From Tenebrio molitor (Eukaryota; Arthropoda; Insecta; Coleoptera; Tenebrionidae), in the NCBI RefSeq assembly GCF_963966145.1, contig NC_091050.1, positions 24,552,001 to 24,616,000 of the forward strand: a stretch of DNA of 64,000 nt, read 5' to 3'. Below the pieces are notes generated by a model, which worked only from the letters and a program-made list of their open reading frames with translations, was not told the DNA's origin and made no database searches. How positions within the stretch are numbered: the stretch's first letter is position 1; each line of letters starts with the position of its first letter. The position numbers and the translations under genes were made by a program. This document shows, piece by piece, positions 46,701 to 58,545 of the stretch.

Positions 46701-49700
46701 GAGGTTCCAAGCATATATTCACGACCACTCGTGTGGAATACCAAGTATTTTTTATTTGAATAATTTGCACTCTGCTGAAATAGAATGTGGAGAGCTGACG
46801 ACATGGTCAATGTGAAGCTGGCGCTTGGGTGCAACAATGACCAACCTTGCACACAAGGTACGTGTGCTGCAACAATTCAACCTTGTTCACTGCAATTTTC
46901 GGCAGTGAACGTACAGTATTTCGGTAGATTTCTCGAATCGGTTGCGACTGAATGTGTTGCCGAATAACCAATCAGGTCATCGACTGCAACATGTTTACAA
47001 CACACATTTTGTACCTCTTCACACGTAAAAGGTGTAGTTAGGACTGTTTTTGTAATTTTCAAGGTGAGCTAATATGAAGACGTTACGTGCGCCATAATGG
47101 ATTGAAAATTCCCGGCAACCTTGCGGTTTTATATGACATAATCCAACTAGTGAGTAAACTGATCAATTACAATAATTAATCGATAGCGTAAATTTAAAAG
47201 TCAGGTTTATTAAAGCGGCAGCGAGCGTACTTTGACCCAAAGTGACGTGAATTTGCATAATATCAATATCAATAAACATTTAATAATAAAATGCAAATCA
47301 GCTTTTTCCTCGAGTTTTTCTATAGATGACACGCCGAAATTCACTTTTTGAATTTCCATTATGTAAATTGATAATTTGGTTAAGTGATAATTTCACTTAA
47401 TCATTGTAGGAAAAATCCTTTGGCGCTGCCTTGAAAAAGGTTGATGGATTGATAGAATTTTTTTAGGTTGAACGTAATTAAGCATTATCTACGATCCGAT
47501 TAGAACGCGAATTCTATTAATTACCTTAGCATTCAAAATCTGCGGCATCAAAGACGCGCCAGCCTTGGGCTTCAGATTCTTTTGGGGTTTTTGTCTAAGA
47601 CCAGATAAAGTCTGACCTTGGTTTTAAGAAAGAATTCTACGGATTTTTTTCTGCAGTAGGTTAGTTTCGTGCTGCCCACATTATGTATTATTATCCATTT
47701 TTTTCAGCAGTAGTTAAAGGATAATTTAATATAATCATTCGGTTTCATATGATTAGGTACGTCATTTACAACAATTTGTTTGCTGTCAAATATATTTCAC
47801 TGCTTCAGTCGGCTTTTGTATCGTATCACATTATTAAATCCGTCTTTTCAGCTTAAACATTTTAAGGAGATTGAATGCAGTTCAGTCGATAAAACTGCTT
47901 TATTATATCATGAAATTCAGCCAGCGGCTTAATGAAAGTGATAAACATTCACGAAGACGTATGAAAGTAAAAGTTTTCACTGAAGCTCATGGAATTAACA
48001 CGAATTGACATGCAGGTCAATGTTAGCACTGCCATTGCCTGATGTAATATCCACGTAACAGTTATGTAGCGGCGTTTGAACTGGTTTCTGATAAAAATAC
48101 GTTATCCAATCGGTCACTTGTTGTGGATTATTAATGTTGGGATCCAATTTACAACATCGTGATCAACCGAAAATGATAATTGGTCGCGGATAGCTTGGCG
48201 TATAATCAGTTTATCATTAATGTGATTTTAATTTGTTAATAATTGGCTAGTTGGTAAATTGATTATCTGGCACTCGGCAATGAGCAAAATGTAATTGTCT
48301 CAAACGGTCGAAACTTTTGAAGTCAAATAACCCGAACACTTACATTAACAGCTGCAAAAATTAACAGTTTTAATTAATTTCTCCGGTATTATTGCATTTT
48401 CAATTGAGTAATGTAAAATTAAATTGGCCGGGGATCGGACAAATTTAATTGATTTATCAGTGGACTTTCATTGCACTTATTACGGTAGCTATAAATTTGA
48501 CCGACAAGTTATCGAAGGATGTCAGAGGATTCTGGAATTTTGTCTGTTAATTTTTTGTTCCTATAGGGATCGTGAGATTCAGCGTATTGTAGAACAGAGA
48601 TGTATAAGGTTATTGATTGGCCACTATTGACATTTGATGTTTGTACCTTTCAATTTCAGATCAGCAGTAGTATCTGGGTGTGAACTGTAACTAATAATCA
48701 GATTTTAATTAAGAAATCAACTTGCCACAAGCCTAGGGAGGAATACGCTCTTTTTCTTGTGATTTTTGTGTTGATTCAGCACTTTTAATGACTACATTTT
48801 TTCCCAATAAAATTAAATAAAAAAAATCTTGAACAAAACTAAAATGAATTCGTCATACTGGTTTGGACCACTTAGGTACCTATCTGAGGCCAACTTCAGC
48901 TTCGCTCCGTTTAGTAAATTTATTCGAACTAGTTACAGCTCAATTAATTTCAATACATATCAACAATATCATCATTTGATTCTAATCTGTAGCAAGCGTT
49001 TTGGATTTTTCAAATAATTAGTAATTTCATTTAAATCAGCTTTATGTTGTTTTTATGCTTGTCTTACCAAGTTAATCTCCGTGAAATAATGGATAGTAAT
49101 TCATTTTTGAATATTCTGCCAATGTTTTTACAGTTAACTAAAGCGCATAGTTTTGGGAAGCAATTATTTTTAAAAGCTAATAAAAATTCGTATGGGTTCT
49201 GAAACGTTTTATGTGGGTCTTTGAAGTGCGAATTAATTTTACTTTGACTTATGGAACTTTGGACAAATTTTTATGGACATCATAAAATTAGAACTTTAGA
49301 ATTATTATTATTTTTTTTATTCAGCAGTAATGTTTTGTTATTAAATGTATAAATATCGCGGGAGATTAATCGCCACCGGAGGCCCACATTGAAAACAAGA
49401 ATAAAAATGAAATAATAAAAAAATAATATTATCAATTTTCGATGCGATGTCTAGGCGGTATATTTTGTTTATATACATTTAATCAATATAAGATATTTTC
49501 GTATGGCAGAATCAGCAAAACTCATCTTTATTCTAGTTTTGTTTTCGCTCTTTGTATTTAAAGGTTTCATATTTCTTTCATAAATATATTTTTCGTTTCG
49601 GAAATGATATATTGTATTACTCGTTTTCCTATTTAACATTATTGTCTATTGAAGCCGTCGGATTTTGTAGTGGTGAGAAATTAATGTTTTAACACAACAT

Positions 49701-49731
49701 TTTATTTCTACAGCGCAACAATACAAAATAT
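40741..49731. other. Intron stretch of about 9 kb without recognisable gene
   Basis: I see no element with paired termini across these 9 kb, making it the second repeat-poor block of the intron. A perfect 16-bp palindrome lies at 45485. The 126-codon minus-strand frame 46059-46439 is noted under rejected items. The area 46.78-47.1 kb is GC-richer, with short overlapping frames on both strands. Runs of TTAATTA-type sequence are common. Confidence 0.4.
45485..45500. repeat. 16-bp perfect palindrome GCATGCTCGAGCATGC
   Basis: A spacer-free dyad in otherwise AT-rich DNA, GC-rich enough to stand out. It could be a binding site for a dimeric factor (the CTCGAG centre is E-box-like) or chance. Confidence 0.5.
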
Positions 49732-49985
49732 TGTAGTTTCAATTTGGTTGTAGGTCGTAAAATTTTATTGGATATTATGAGCGATTAACGGGCACAATGG
49801 TTGGGTTTGAAAAGGTTGAGAAGCGGCGCGTACCGTTTGCCGTACAATGCAAATATACCAAATGTACAATACAACCCTGCTTAAAATATTACCTGCTGGT
49901 GGTAAACTAGGATTTATAAGCCCCCCAAGATCTTTAACTTAAAGTACCATAAAATTTTACGACCTACAACCAAATTGAAACTACA
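49732..49985. mobile_element. MITE, perfect 36-bp TIRs, 254 bp
   Basis: TGTAGTTTCAATTTGGTTGT then AGGTCGTAAAATTTTA (49732-49767) is repeated exactly in inverse at 49950-49985. Perfect arms suggest a young insertion. The interior has a short GC-rich patch (AGCGGCGCGTACCGTTTGCC) and no frame. Confidence 0.9.
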
Positions 49986-51343
49986 GTAATGGCCTAATTT
50001 TATGGAATAACATGAAAGAAATTATTTTGTGAAGAAACGTTGATAGATAATATAGGTTCATTAACAAGTATATTTGTAACTACAATAATAATAATTAGAA
50101 TCGTGTATTTTTAGATATCTACCCAACAACAGTAATTGCACATTAGAAATTGCATTACTGGAAATAAATGCCCAGTTTTTTAATTATTGATTCAACTAAT
50201 GCAGGTTCATTAAATATAATGAGGTGTTACTGTTATTAACTGTCGACAGAAATAGAAGAAACTAATCGCAGTACTCTTGCTAATCATTGATTGACGATTG
50301 GTGTTTTTATGAATTTGATTTTTTACATTTTCTGACGCATCTACTAAAAAGTTAATAACATATGGACGTTTAATATATAGGTTTGATGTTCAAGGTTGAG
50401 AATGATTGCTTTACAGGATAATGTTTTGTTGAAAATTGTTATTTATTACAAGAGTTACATAATAAAATTTGTTAACTTGGATAAAATGTTTTTCCAATCT
50501 TTTGCACTTTGAAGATTAGATCTCAATTTATTTTTGCGAGATACATATATATTCATCATCATCATACCATCATCCACCATAATCTGCAGTATTCAGATGC
50601 TGATTAGACAAGAATTACACCTATTAGACAGATCTGCAAGTCATATGCGAAAACATTTACATCCGCATTGACGAGTTGCTAAATATTCTAAATCGGTTAG
50701 AGCAGAAAGAAGACGATGAGATGTAAAGTGTATGCAAAGGATAAATCCTTATACAACCTAAGTCGATTGTTGAATGTAAAATTGCTGCAATAGGAAGGAC
50801 AGGAGCAAGGGTCGCTAGTATGAAAATTTATACGGTTTAAAAAAGACGAGAGGGAAATCCCTTCAGACTCTCCAATGGGTAACAAGGTCAACCAATGAAT
50901 TTTATGTTATGTTTGTTATTCAGCATCAAAATATAATAAATCAACTCTTCAGAATCGACCATCAAGATCAGCTTCGTTAAACTAGAATGTTACACACATC
51001 TTTTTTTTATTTCTGGCAATAGTCGTGTCATAGTTTTCTTTGTTGTGTTAGTTGTTGCATGTTGTGTTTGTTGACAATGTTGAGAGCATGAGAAGGGTTG
51101 TTTTTTAAAGGACAAACATTAAAATAATTTGAAATCTTGAGTTTTCTGCTCAGTAAATCTTCATGCTTGTGTGATGATAAATACATGTTTCCAAAACAGA
51201 AACATGTAAAAATGCCCCGCAGGGTTTCACATATGATTTTCAAATGAATTCGATAAGACCTAAACTGATAGAATTCAATCTGAATTTAATCTGTAACTAT
51301 TGTTTATTATTTAACAACACTAATATCACTTCCTGACAACGGT
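49986..51343. other. Intron stretch with an (ATC)n microsatellite
   Basis: No gene is supported. A degenerate CATCATCAT tract lies at 50553-50580. Frames at 50697-50891 and 51028-51243 (both minus) have no recognisable domain. Confidence 0.4.
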
Positions 51344-51693
51344 TATACAGACTGATTCACATAACTTTCCGACCCTAACGATCTTTAAATGCAGCCAGTA
51401 ATACGCTGTTCAGTTATTTTATTTACTATGAAATCTGGAAACTCCTGGCATTATTGACAGTCACTTGTATAATTCTGAAATATTTTTGTTAATATGGTGA
51501 GTGCAGTTTCTTAAATAAAAAAATATTGTCAATTAGTGCAATTTTTAAATGTTTATAATTGAAACTTGGGAGGGATGTTCAAAATATACAAAAGCTTCAA
51601 ATTATTCATGTTTTTGAATCAACTTATGAATGAGTAACGTATTACTGGCTGCATTTAAAGTTCGTCAGAAAGTTATGTGAATTAGTGTGTATA
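51344..51693. mobile_element. MITE, first of a TA-sharing chain of three
   Basis: TATACAGACTGATTCACATA then ACTTTC on the left is inverted at the right (GAAAGTTATGTGAATTAGTG then TGTATA). The next subterminal block, CTTTAAATGCAGCCAGTAAT, is also inverted. Its right TA is the left TA of the next element. The right end is shared with the 61429-61605 element. Confidence 0.85.
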
Positions 51694-52581
51694 CAGTGTG
51701 GAAATTACTTGTGGAATAAATTCAATAATTTCGAAACTAATGACATTTATCGAAAATGCTGAAACAGGTCAATTTTTATTTCTCGTAATACTTATTTTAA
51801 GTTACTTCACTTGCTCATGACGTCATCCATTTTTGAGCTATCACGTCATCACCAATTTTTTTAAATGACAACCCCCACTTTTTTCTTCTCTTTCTGATAG
51901 ACCTGCGTACTACCTAAACTATGAATTCAAAAATTTGGTAACTTACATAACAATTTTTTTTTGAGAAAATGACGAATTATATTTCAAAACCTTAATTTAA
52001 TTTTTAATGTATTTAATTTTTTTCTATGTGGTTATTTAAAATCGAGGATTTACTTCAATAAATCAAACAATTTAGAAGATTTACGACGCAGAATTCGCGC
52101 TGAAATGGAACAAATTAGCCCTAACATTATTGAGCGCGGTGTACAATGTTTACACTCCTGTGTGTGCTAAATAGTTGGCGGGGGGCAATTTCAACATTTG
52201 CGTTACATTTTATTGTTAACCTTAGATGTTTGTTTGTTTTTGTTTCAGGTCAATTAAATTTTTTACATTAAATATTAAATTACATTTTTGAAGTAAAATT
52301 TGTCATTTTATCAAAAAAATTGTTATGTAAGGTACCAATTTTTTTTATTCATCGTTTAGGTAGTCAGAAGGTCTATCAGAAAGAGGACAAAAAAGTGGGG
52401 GTTGTCATTTAAAAAAAATGGTGATGACGTAATAGCTCAAAAATGGATAACGTCATGAACATGTGAAGCAACTTAAAATAAGCACTATGAGAAATAAAAA
52501 TTGACCTGTTTCAACGTTTTCGACAAATGTCATTAGTTTTGAAATTACTGAATTTATTCCATAAGTAGTTTCCACACTGTA
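51692..52581. mobile_element. Giant inverted-repeat element, about 330-bp arms, 890 bp
   Basis: The left arm (about 51692-52025) starts TACAGTGTGGAAATTACTTG and the right arm (about 52245-52581) is its inverse. They agree at about 90% through CAACCCCCACTTTTTT, AGACCT and TTACATAACAATTTTTTT, with small gaps. The unpaired centre is only about 220 bp and noncoding. A transcript across it would fold into a long double strand. TA at both ends is shared with its neighbours. Confidence 0.9.
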
Positions 52582-53326
52582 CCGGGTGGGGCATCGTATA
52601 CGCGCACGCCAGAAATCGCGACTTCTAATTAAATAAAATTGGCGAAATTTTATATACCTGACTAATTATTGATAAGGTATATTTGAGAATTTTTTAATTT
52701 TTTTTTTGTTAATAAATAAGGCCGTAACAGTTTTATTAGTTTTCTGAAATTAACTGTTAATTTACCTATAAAGTTTTTATACTAAATGAATCTGTATCTG
52801 CTAGCCCATCAAACCCTGGTGGCACAATTACAAATTTTGACTTGGTTAGCTAAATATTTCGCTTTTTTATTTAAACGTAAACCAGACGGGTGATTTACCG
52901 CACAATGGTATAATTTCCCAATAAAGGTATAGCCGACCGTTTTAAACCTTTTTGCCACAAAATTGACAGTTTCCATTGTCACCTAAATTTACGACAGCAC
53001 AAGTAGCAGGTCATAAATAAAAATGATTTTGAAAGTTGAAATTTAAAACTGCCTTTAATTCAAAATCTAATTGGTATTTTTTTCCGTAGATTTCGTAAAT
53101 AATTATAGGAAGTGAATCTGGGTAGGTTAGTATAAAAATCAGAATTTGACTTTTTGGTTGAAATTTACATTTTAATTTTTTTTGGCTTTGTTTGTAAGTG
53201 AAAAATTATCAAAAAATTATGAAATGTACCTTACCAATAGCCAGGTAAGTCTGAAAAATTTCGACAATTTTATGTAATTGGAAGTCGCGATTTCTCGCGT
53301 GCGCGTATACGATGCCCCACCCGATA
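52580..53326. mobile_element. TIR element with about 110-bp arms, last of the chain
   Basis: TACCGGGTGGGGCATCGTAT then ACGCGCACGCCAGAAATCGC is inverted at the right end (GCGATTTCTCGCGTGCGCGT then ATACGATGCCCCACCCGATA). The first 46 bp are almost perfect and weaker pairing continues to about 115 bp. The terminal 46 bp are GC-rich while the interior is AT-rich. The minus-strand frame 53209-53412 is formed by the right arm. Confidence 0.9.
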
Positions 53327-54209
53327 TACTGACAACAATACATTTGCTCAACAACAATAAATTTGCCAAATTTGCAACGCCTCAGTTCGCTACGTGTTAC
53401 AAAAAATATCAATTAATACCCCTTTTCGACAATTTTAATTGGCTGAAATAGGATAGTAGGAGGACGTCGCAGTGATAATATAAAATAAAATAATCAACCT
53501 ATTTTTGTCTGTTTTTAACAGTAGTAACGACGGTTGTCAAACTGCTCAATTATAAGGTGAAAAATACAGTTATTAAATAGTAGTATGTAGTATTAACAGT
53601 AGTGTCTGTTATTCATTCTCTCATCAAATATAAATTCGTGGTATGATTAATAATCGATTATGACTCGAGAAACCGGAGCAGCACATTCACATCTGTGTTC
53701 GGTTTCACATGTAAATATCATGGATGATAACCATACCACTTGTTACATTATAGCTGAAAATATTCTCTCATTTATTGTCTCTGGCGTGGAAAATATAGAT
53801 TGATAAGAGAAAAATCATTAATCGACAACTGAGCGTTCATTATGTAGTGGAAGTGGAAACCCGACCAATAGAAAAATGGAATTTAAAGGCTTGTAAGGAA
53901 AGAAAACAATATTGTGATAAGAAAAAATAGCTTTAGTGTACAAAATGGTTTCTCCCGATAATAAAAAGTTTGTGGTTTTTCTAGAGGTACAATAGAAAAC
54001 TTCTGTACAATAATTTTGATTTAACGTGGGTATTTGAAAAGTGCATTTTGAATCTACTTTAGGCATCATGTCCGGAAGCAATTTTTCAAAGATTTGTTGA
54101 GCTGGGAAAACTTAGGTTTATACCTTTTGTCCAGACTCGAAGCCCTCACGTGTAGAGACAAAAACTCCTGTGCAGTAATTTTTTAGCAGTAAATGTTATG
54201 GTAACAGTT
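53327..54209. other. Intron stretch without recognisable gene
   Basis: AT-rich sequence. The minus-strand frame 53818-54081 has no domain I recognise. No TIR was noticed. Confidence 0.4.
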
Positions 54210-54548
54210 TTTGGGTTTTTGGTCTTCTGATAGAGCGATTTTGATGAACTATTTGCCGTGGAGCAGAAGAGTGTCCTACTAAATTAATTTTCATCGTGCT
54301 CTATGCTATCAGGGAAAACAAGCAGAATATCTAAATTAGGTGTGTTGTTTCATCAAAACGCTTTGGTTCGCAGGAGCTACCCCAGGTAGAGTAGGGAAAC
54401 GGTTGTTTCAAAATTGTCATAACCCCTTATTCGCCAGACTTAGCCCCCAATTTCTCCATAATATTCGTTGTGCGGACGATGGAGCAGTAACGAGGGCACG
54501 ATGCTCAAAGAAAAATTTTTTTTCCAAAGACATGGAAACATGTATATT
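54210..54548 (+). pseudogene. Mariner-family transposase relic
   Basis: Different + frames carry VLFHQNA at 54342-54362 and, about 20 codons later, TPYSPDLAP at 54422-54448. These correspond to the VLFHQDNA and PPYSPDLAPSD(Y/F) motifs of mariner transposases. The second catalytic Asp (HQDNA) is deleted and the third motif reads APNF where APSDY is expected. Stops occur upstream and at 54484, and the two motifs are in different frames. Upstream, SDFDELF and KTSRI-type pieces fit the region before HQDNA. Neither the N-terminal half nor any TIR could be found. The copy is clearly dead. Confidence 0.7.
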
Positions 54549-57500
54549 AGTGACTTAATGACCGTGACCGAAAAATAAAACGGTTTGGATTTTCCTTATT
54601 CTTTTTCAGATGCAATAAATGTCTCAATTATCCTGGCACATGCAGTTTAATGTTTGTAGCAGCTGGAAAGAAATATTTATTCATTAAAATTCTATAATCA
54701 TTATCAGTTATTGTTATTTCTGTACAGGGTTAGCAATATTTCCTTTTTTTACAATAGTTTGAAGTGGATTTCTGAATTGATAACAACATTAGAACCACAT
54801 TAAAGAAAGTCGTTCAAGTAACTCAATAAAAATGGAACAGTTTGGTAATAAATCCGTTTCACTAAAAAAATAAATAAATTCCCTTTCCACCTACCCTAAT
54901 GTAAAATAAATTAACAAATACAGTTTCAGACATGCTGACTATTTTAACACAACTGAAACCTGCTCTCTACAATTATTTGTTTTGGCACTTGTTCAATAAA
55001 CGGTAGTATTAAACCGAATGCCAAATCACAGTTTACGTAAGCAATAAAACTTTTTCTATTATTCTTTTAAAGTTTATTTAGCGTTTGCGATTTTTACTGG
55101 ATTTTCGCACACACCATGAAGTGGTATAATTAAAATTCCATTTTTTTTTCAAAATGAAGTAATTTCGATAACTCGTTTGAATATACTAATTTTTCCCTGT
55201 TTACTTGAAATGTTTAATAATTGTTTTGTTTACTAACATTTTGTTTATTTCATTTGATACAGAAATTAAAAGCCCCTTTGTCCCATTTGCGTCGTCTGGC
55301 AACTTTCAATACTGTTTCCGATTCCACAGGAAGTTAGATATGGTCAATATCACTCACTCATTCACTCGCTCGTGTATGCTGTGTCGGGTTATTTCGTTTA
55401 AAATGTTGTAATCATTTCATAAATGATTTGAAATTTGTGCTGGATTTCTAGGAAAACAACACAAGAATGGAAATTCGAAAAATCCTTATCGATAATTGAT
55501 GGAGAAGTTTTTCTCAGTCGGGAGTTAATCGTAAATCACGTTACGATAGAAGTTGTAATGACGACCAGTTCGATATTACAAACTAACCAGCAAAGAAGTT
55601 GATGGGCAAATAAAATGCGACATGTCGAATTACAAGAAGTTATCTTTTATTCATTAAGTGGTAGTATGGCTCCACGTCTGCGAACCTTACTGGTTGACAT
55701 AAATCATTCCTATCGCCAGATCACTTCCATCGATTTATATAAAACAGGTGTGCAACGTGAATCTACTTCATTTGTTGTTACACAGGGCTACCAAAATCGA
55801 TCCAAATAAATGTTGCTGAAGTGATGCATGTTGCCGTTCCTGACATTTCTTTTGTTATTTTTGTCCTCACCGATGTCAACAAATTGTTTTCACTTCAAAC
55901 ATTGCCTGTTCTTAGCGAAATGTATTAATTTTTATTACATTCGGGCATATAATGCAATATTTTTATTGTTGTCTTTAAATATGAAACTTGATGGGTCAAC
56001 AAATCCAAATGGTCATAAAAGGAACCTCAGGTATGGTCTTCATAACGTATATTTTTCATGCCTAATGTTGTCTACAATGTCTTTGCTGCGTCAGCCTCCT
56101 AATAAAACATTCAGGTGGATAACTTCACTTGCTGTCAGTTGTTCGTATATGATGTAGTTACTGTGTTAATTTATTACCTGAAAATTTAAATGAGGAAATA
56201 ACCGAGAGTTTATTTTGAGTGCTAATATTTTTAGAACTTCATTACTGAAGTTATTTAAGGTCTGAAATTCGGTTAACTTTGTATTGTGCAGACTTCATTT
56301 TTCATTATTAAGCGTTGTTAGTTATTTTGATTGATTTTAATGTCAATTGAGCATAATCCATTTATTTTTTCGTTTTTCTTTACAATGTAGATAGAGAATA
56401 TGTCCGAAAGTCGTATGAACTGGTTGGAAAATTTAATGTTAATACAAATTACCGGATGCAAAGCTTCTTGGATAACTTGCAAGAAAGAAGTCAAGAAGGT
56501 ATTAAAAAAATCACAGTTGCTCAAGTAACCGTTATTGATTATTGAAGATTTTTCTTGATTTTTCGTATCCCACCTTCACCCGGCGGTACATATATGTACT
56601 TCTTTGCAGTGTGTTTTAATTATAGTGGTGAATTTACAGGCTACAGACGGAACAATTTACATATTTTTTCCATTCCTGAAGAAAATTTTATCCACTAATG
56701 TAACAAGAATTCTTAATACATAACAGGTTTTTGGTGTCGATTTTTATTTTATTTTATGTTGTTTACGTTGCTGCAAATCCCGCATTAGTATCATTAAATT
56801 AATGTAAAATATTTTAAATCACATTATTACCCAAATTAAAATAAACTATACGGTTTTACGCTTCCAGTCACGATTTGTTGCCATATACAACAGCTTTTAT
56901 TTCGAACGTTGTCAAGACCCCTCACATACGTTTCATAATTTATTGACGATTTAATGATAATTGTTGAATTTTATAACGCTTAATAGTGCAAATTCATTGC
57001 TTTTATTGTTCAAGACTGCTTCCATTCTGTAGGGTTTTAAGAAATGAGGCAAGACGTTGCCCATGGCCTTGAAACGAATGCATGTTATGTTAATTTTTTA
57101 AATTAGTATGTTTAAAATGCAATATAATATATTATTTAATAATATGTAATCGTGATTTGCACAAAATTAACATTAATTGAAGCTATAAACAGTACTGGTC
57201 ATGCGGATTTACATGGTGCAACTTGCATTCCAGTTTCTATTTAAAGATCCACAAAGATGACGACACGTTGATAATAATGTGTTTGCGAAAGCTATTCTGG
57301 TCGAACACATTTATTTACTGATATTGTCCTTTTCTAGTGCTTATTAATTATAATGGAATCGTTTTGAAATGAAATGGTGAAATCTGTTTTGCTGAGTGAT
57401 CTACTCAATTAACACACACGCAATGTCTGAACTATATGGATATTAGAATAATTCAGTACTTCAGTTTTTGTACAATTACATAAAGTAGGTATTTCAAGAA

Positions 57501-58002
57501 GAAGCAGTAGGCTTATCATGACCATGGTTGGAAGTCAACATGGTATTATGCAGGTGGCTATCGACATACGTACTGTTAAGCAATTATAATAATCAAATAA
57601 AAACAAACCCGTATATGTATTATAATTTAACAAGGTTTTTTGAACGGAAATAAGTTCAGATTTAATATTGTGCTAGTTCCACTGAAGAAAAAGAGTGTTC
57701 CAGCTGGTTTCTACAAAATAAAAGCACTGCTCGATATTATTTTTGATGAAGTGGTTGTGCTGCAGAAACAGGAACTTTTAGGTGGAAGGTTAAAGAAACA
57801 AGGAGGAAGGACAATCCAATTGAACTTCGGCTCTTGATACTCAAATATATTCAAATATTTTAGTTGATAGCTATCATTGAACACCTTCTCTGATAAAAGA
57901 TGCATCCGCATGTTTATAATAAAGAACAATAAAAATGGATTGGACCTCAGTATTGAAGGCTAAGAGCTTTTGTCTTGTTCATTCTTAAACAGTGGATTTT
58001 TG
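54549..58002. other. Intron stretch without recognisable gene
   Basis: No supported gene. The 109-codon frame 55828-56157 and the 65-codon frame 57640-57837 (+; rich in Lys, Leu and Val, PLKKKSVPAGFYKIKALLDI) have no domain I recognise; the second has the even composition of coding DNA and may be an unrecognised element scrap. One member of a direct repeat pair lies at 56261-56328. Confidence 0.4.
56261..56328 (+). repeat. Dispersed direct repeat, copy 1 (about 65 bp)
   Basis: TTCATTTTTCATTATTAAGC then GTTGTT, preceded by TTAACTTTGTATTGTGCAGA, matches 58934-59000 at about 85% in the same orientation. No TIR was recognised around either copy. Confidence 0.65.
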
Positions 58003-58099
58003 GTGCGATTCTGTTTTAAAATTTACCAATATTGCTATATAACAAGGTGGTAGTTGCTATGATATGAAGCTGTTGCTAAATTTTGAAACAGAATCGCAC
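58003..58099. repeat. Foldback hairpin, about 23-bp arms
   Basis: GTGCGATTCTGTTTTAAAAT then TTA pairs with its inverse (TAAATTTTGAAACAGAATCG then CAC). One mismatch. The loop of about 50 bases is AT-rich. Confidence 0.7.
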
Positions 58100-58156
58100 T
58101 ATATGTGTCAGTTTATCATTGATTTATTTATATTGTTGGATAATCAGATATACGAG

Positions 58157-58545
58157 TACACTGTTCCCAGAAATTAACGCATCACTTTGAAAAATGGAAA
58201 TAGTGAATAGTTGTAAATAAATCACAACAAATCAGTTCTTATTCGGGACTGTTTTAAATTACAATAAGTTTTATAAAAAAAAAATGAATTTGATTCAATA
58301 ATAAAAAAAAGAAAAATTGTCACAACTGCCTCTACAAAATAAATTAGCTCAATAGCCGATATTTCCACCTCTAGCATGACTGACAGCTTCACACCGTCTA
58401 CCCATGCTGTTAATAGTGGACAAGACATCTGTTTGGTCCTGATTGTTCTAAATAGCGATTATCTGCTTACCAATTCACACAGCGTAGCTGGAGGTGGCTG
58501 AAGAGCCCAGACTCCTCACCCTATCATGTCCCACACACGAAAATT
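58157..58545 (-). pseudogene. Tc1-like transposase C-terminus and 3' terminus (relic)
   Basis: The minus strand reads RVWDMIG, a stop, GVWALQPPPATLCEL (58540 down to about 58470). After a frame change it reads SMGRRCEAVSHARGGNIGY and stops at 58349-58351. These match the conserved end of a Tc1-like transposase group (HVWDxLGRRV, QPPPxTLxEL, SMxRRCxAVIxARGGHTxY). Beyond the stop the sequence runs to CTGGGAACAGTGTA at 58157-58170, a plausible Tc1 terminus with TA. The helix-turn-helix, the DDE core and the other TIR are missing. Confidence 0.75.

Noticed and set aside
48424..48630. 68-codon frame starting MAGDRTNLI
   Set aside because: It starts at TTG and not ATG, has no domain, and nothing around it suggests a gene.
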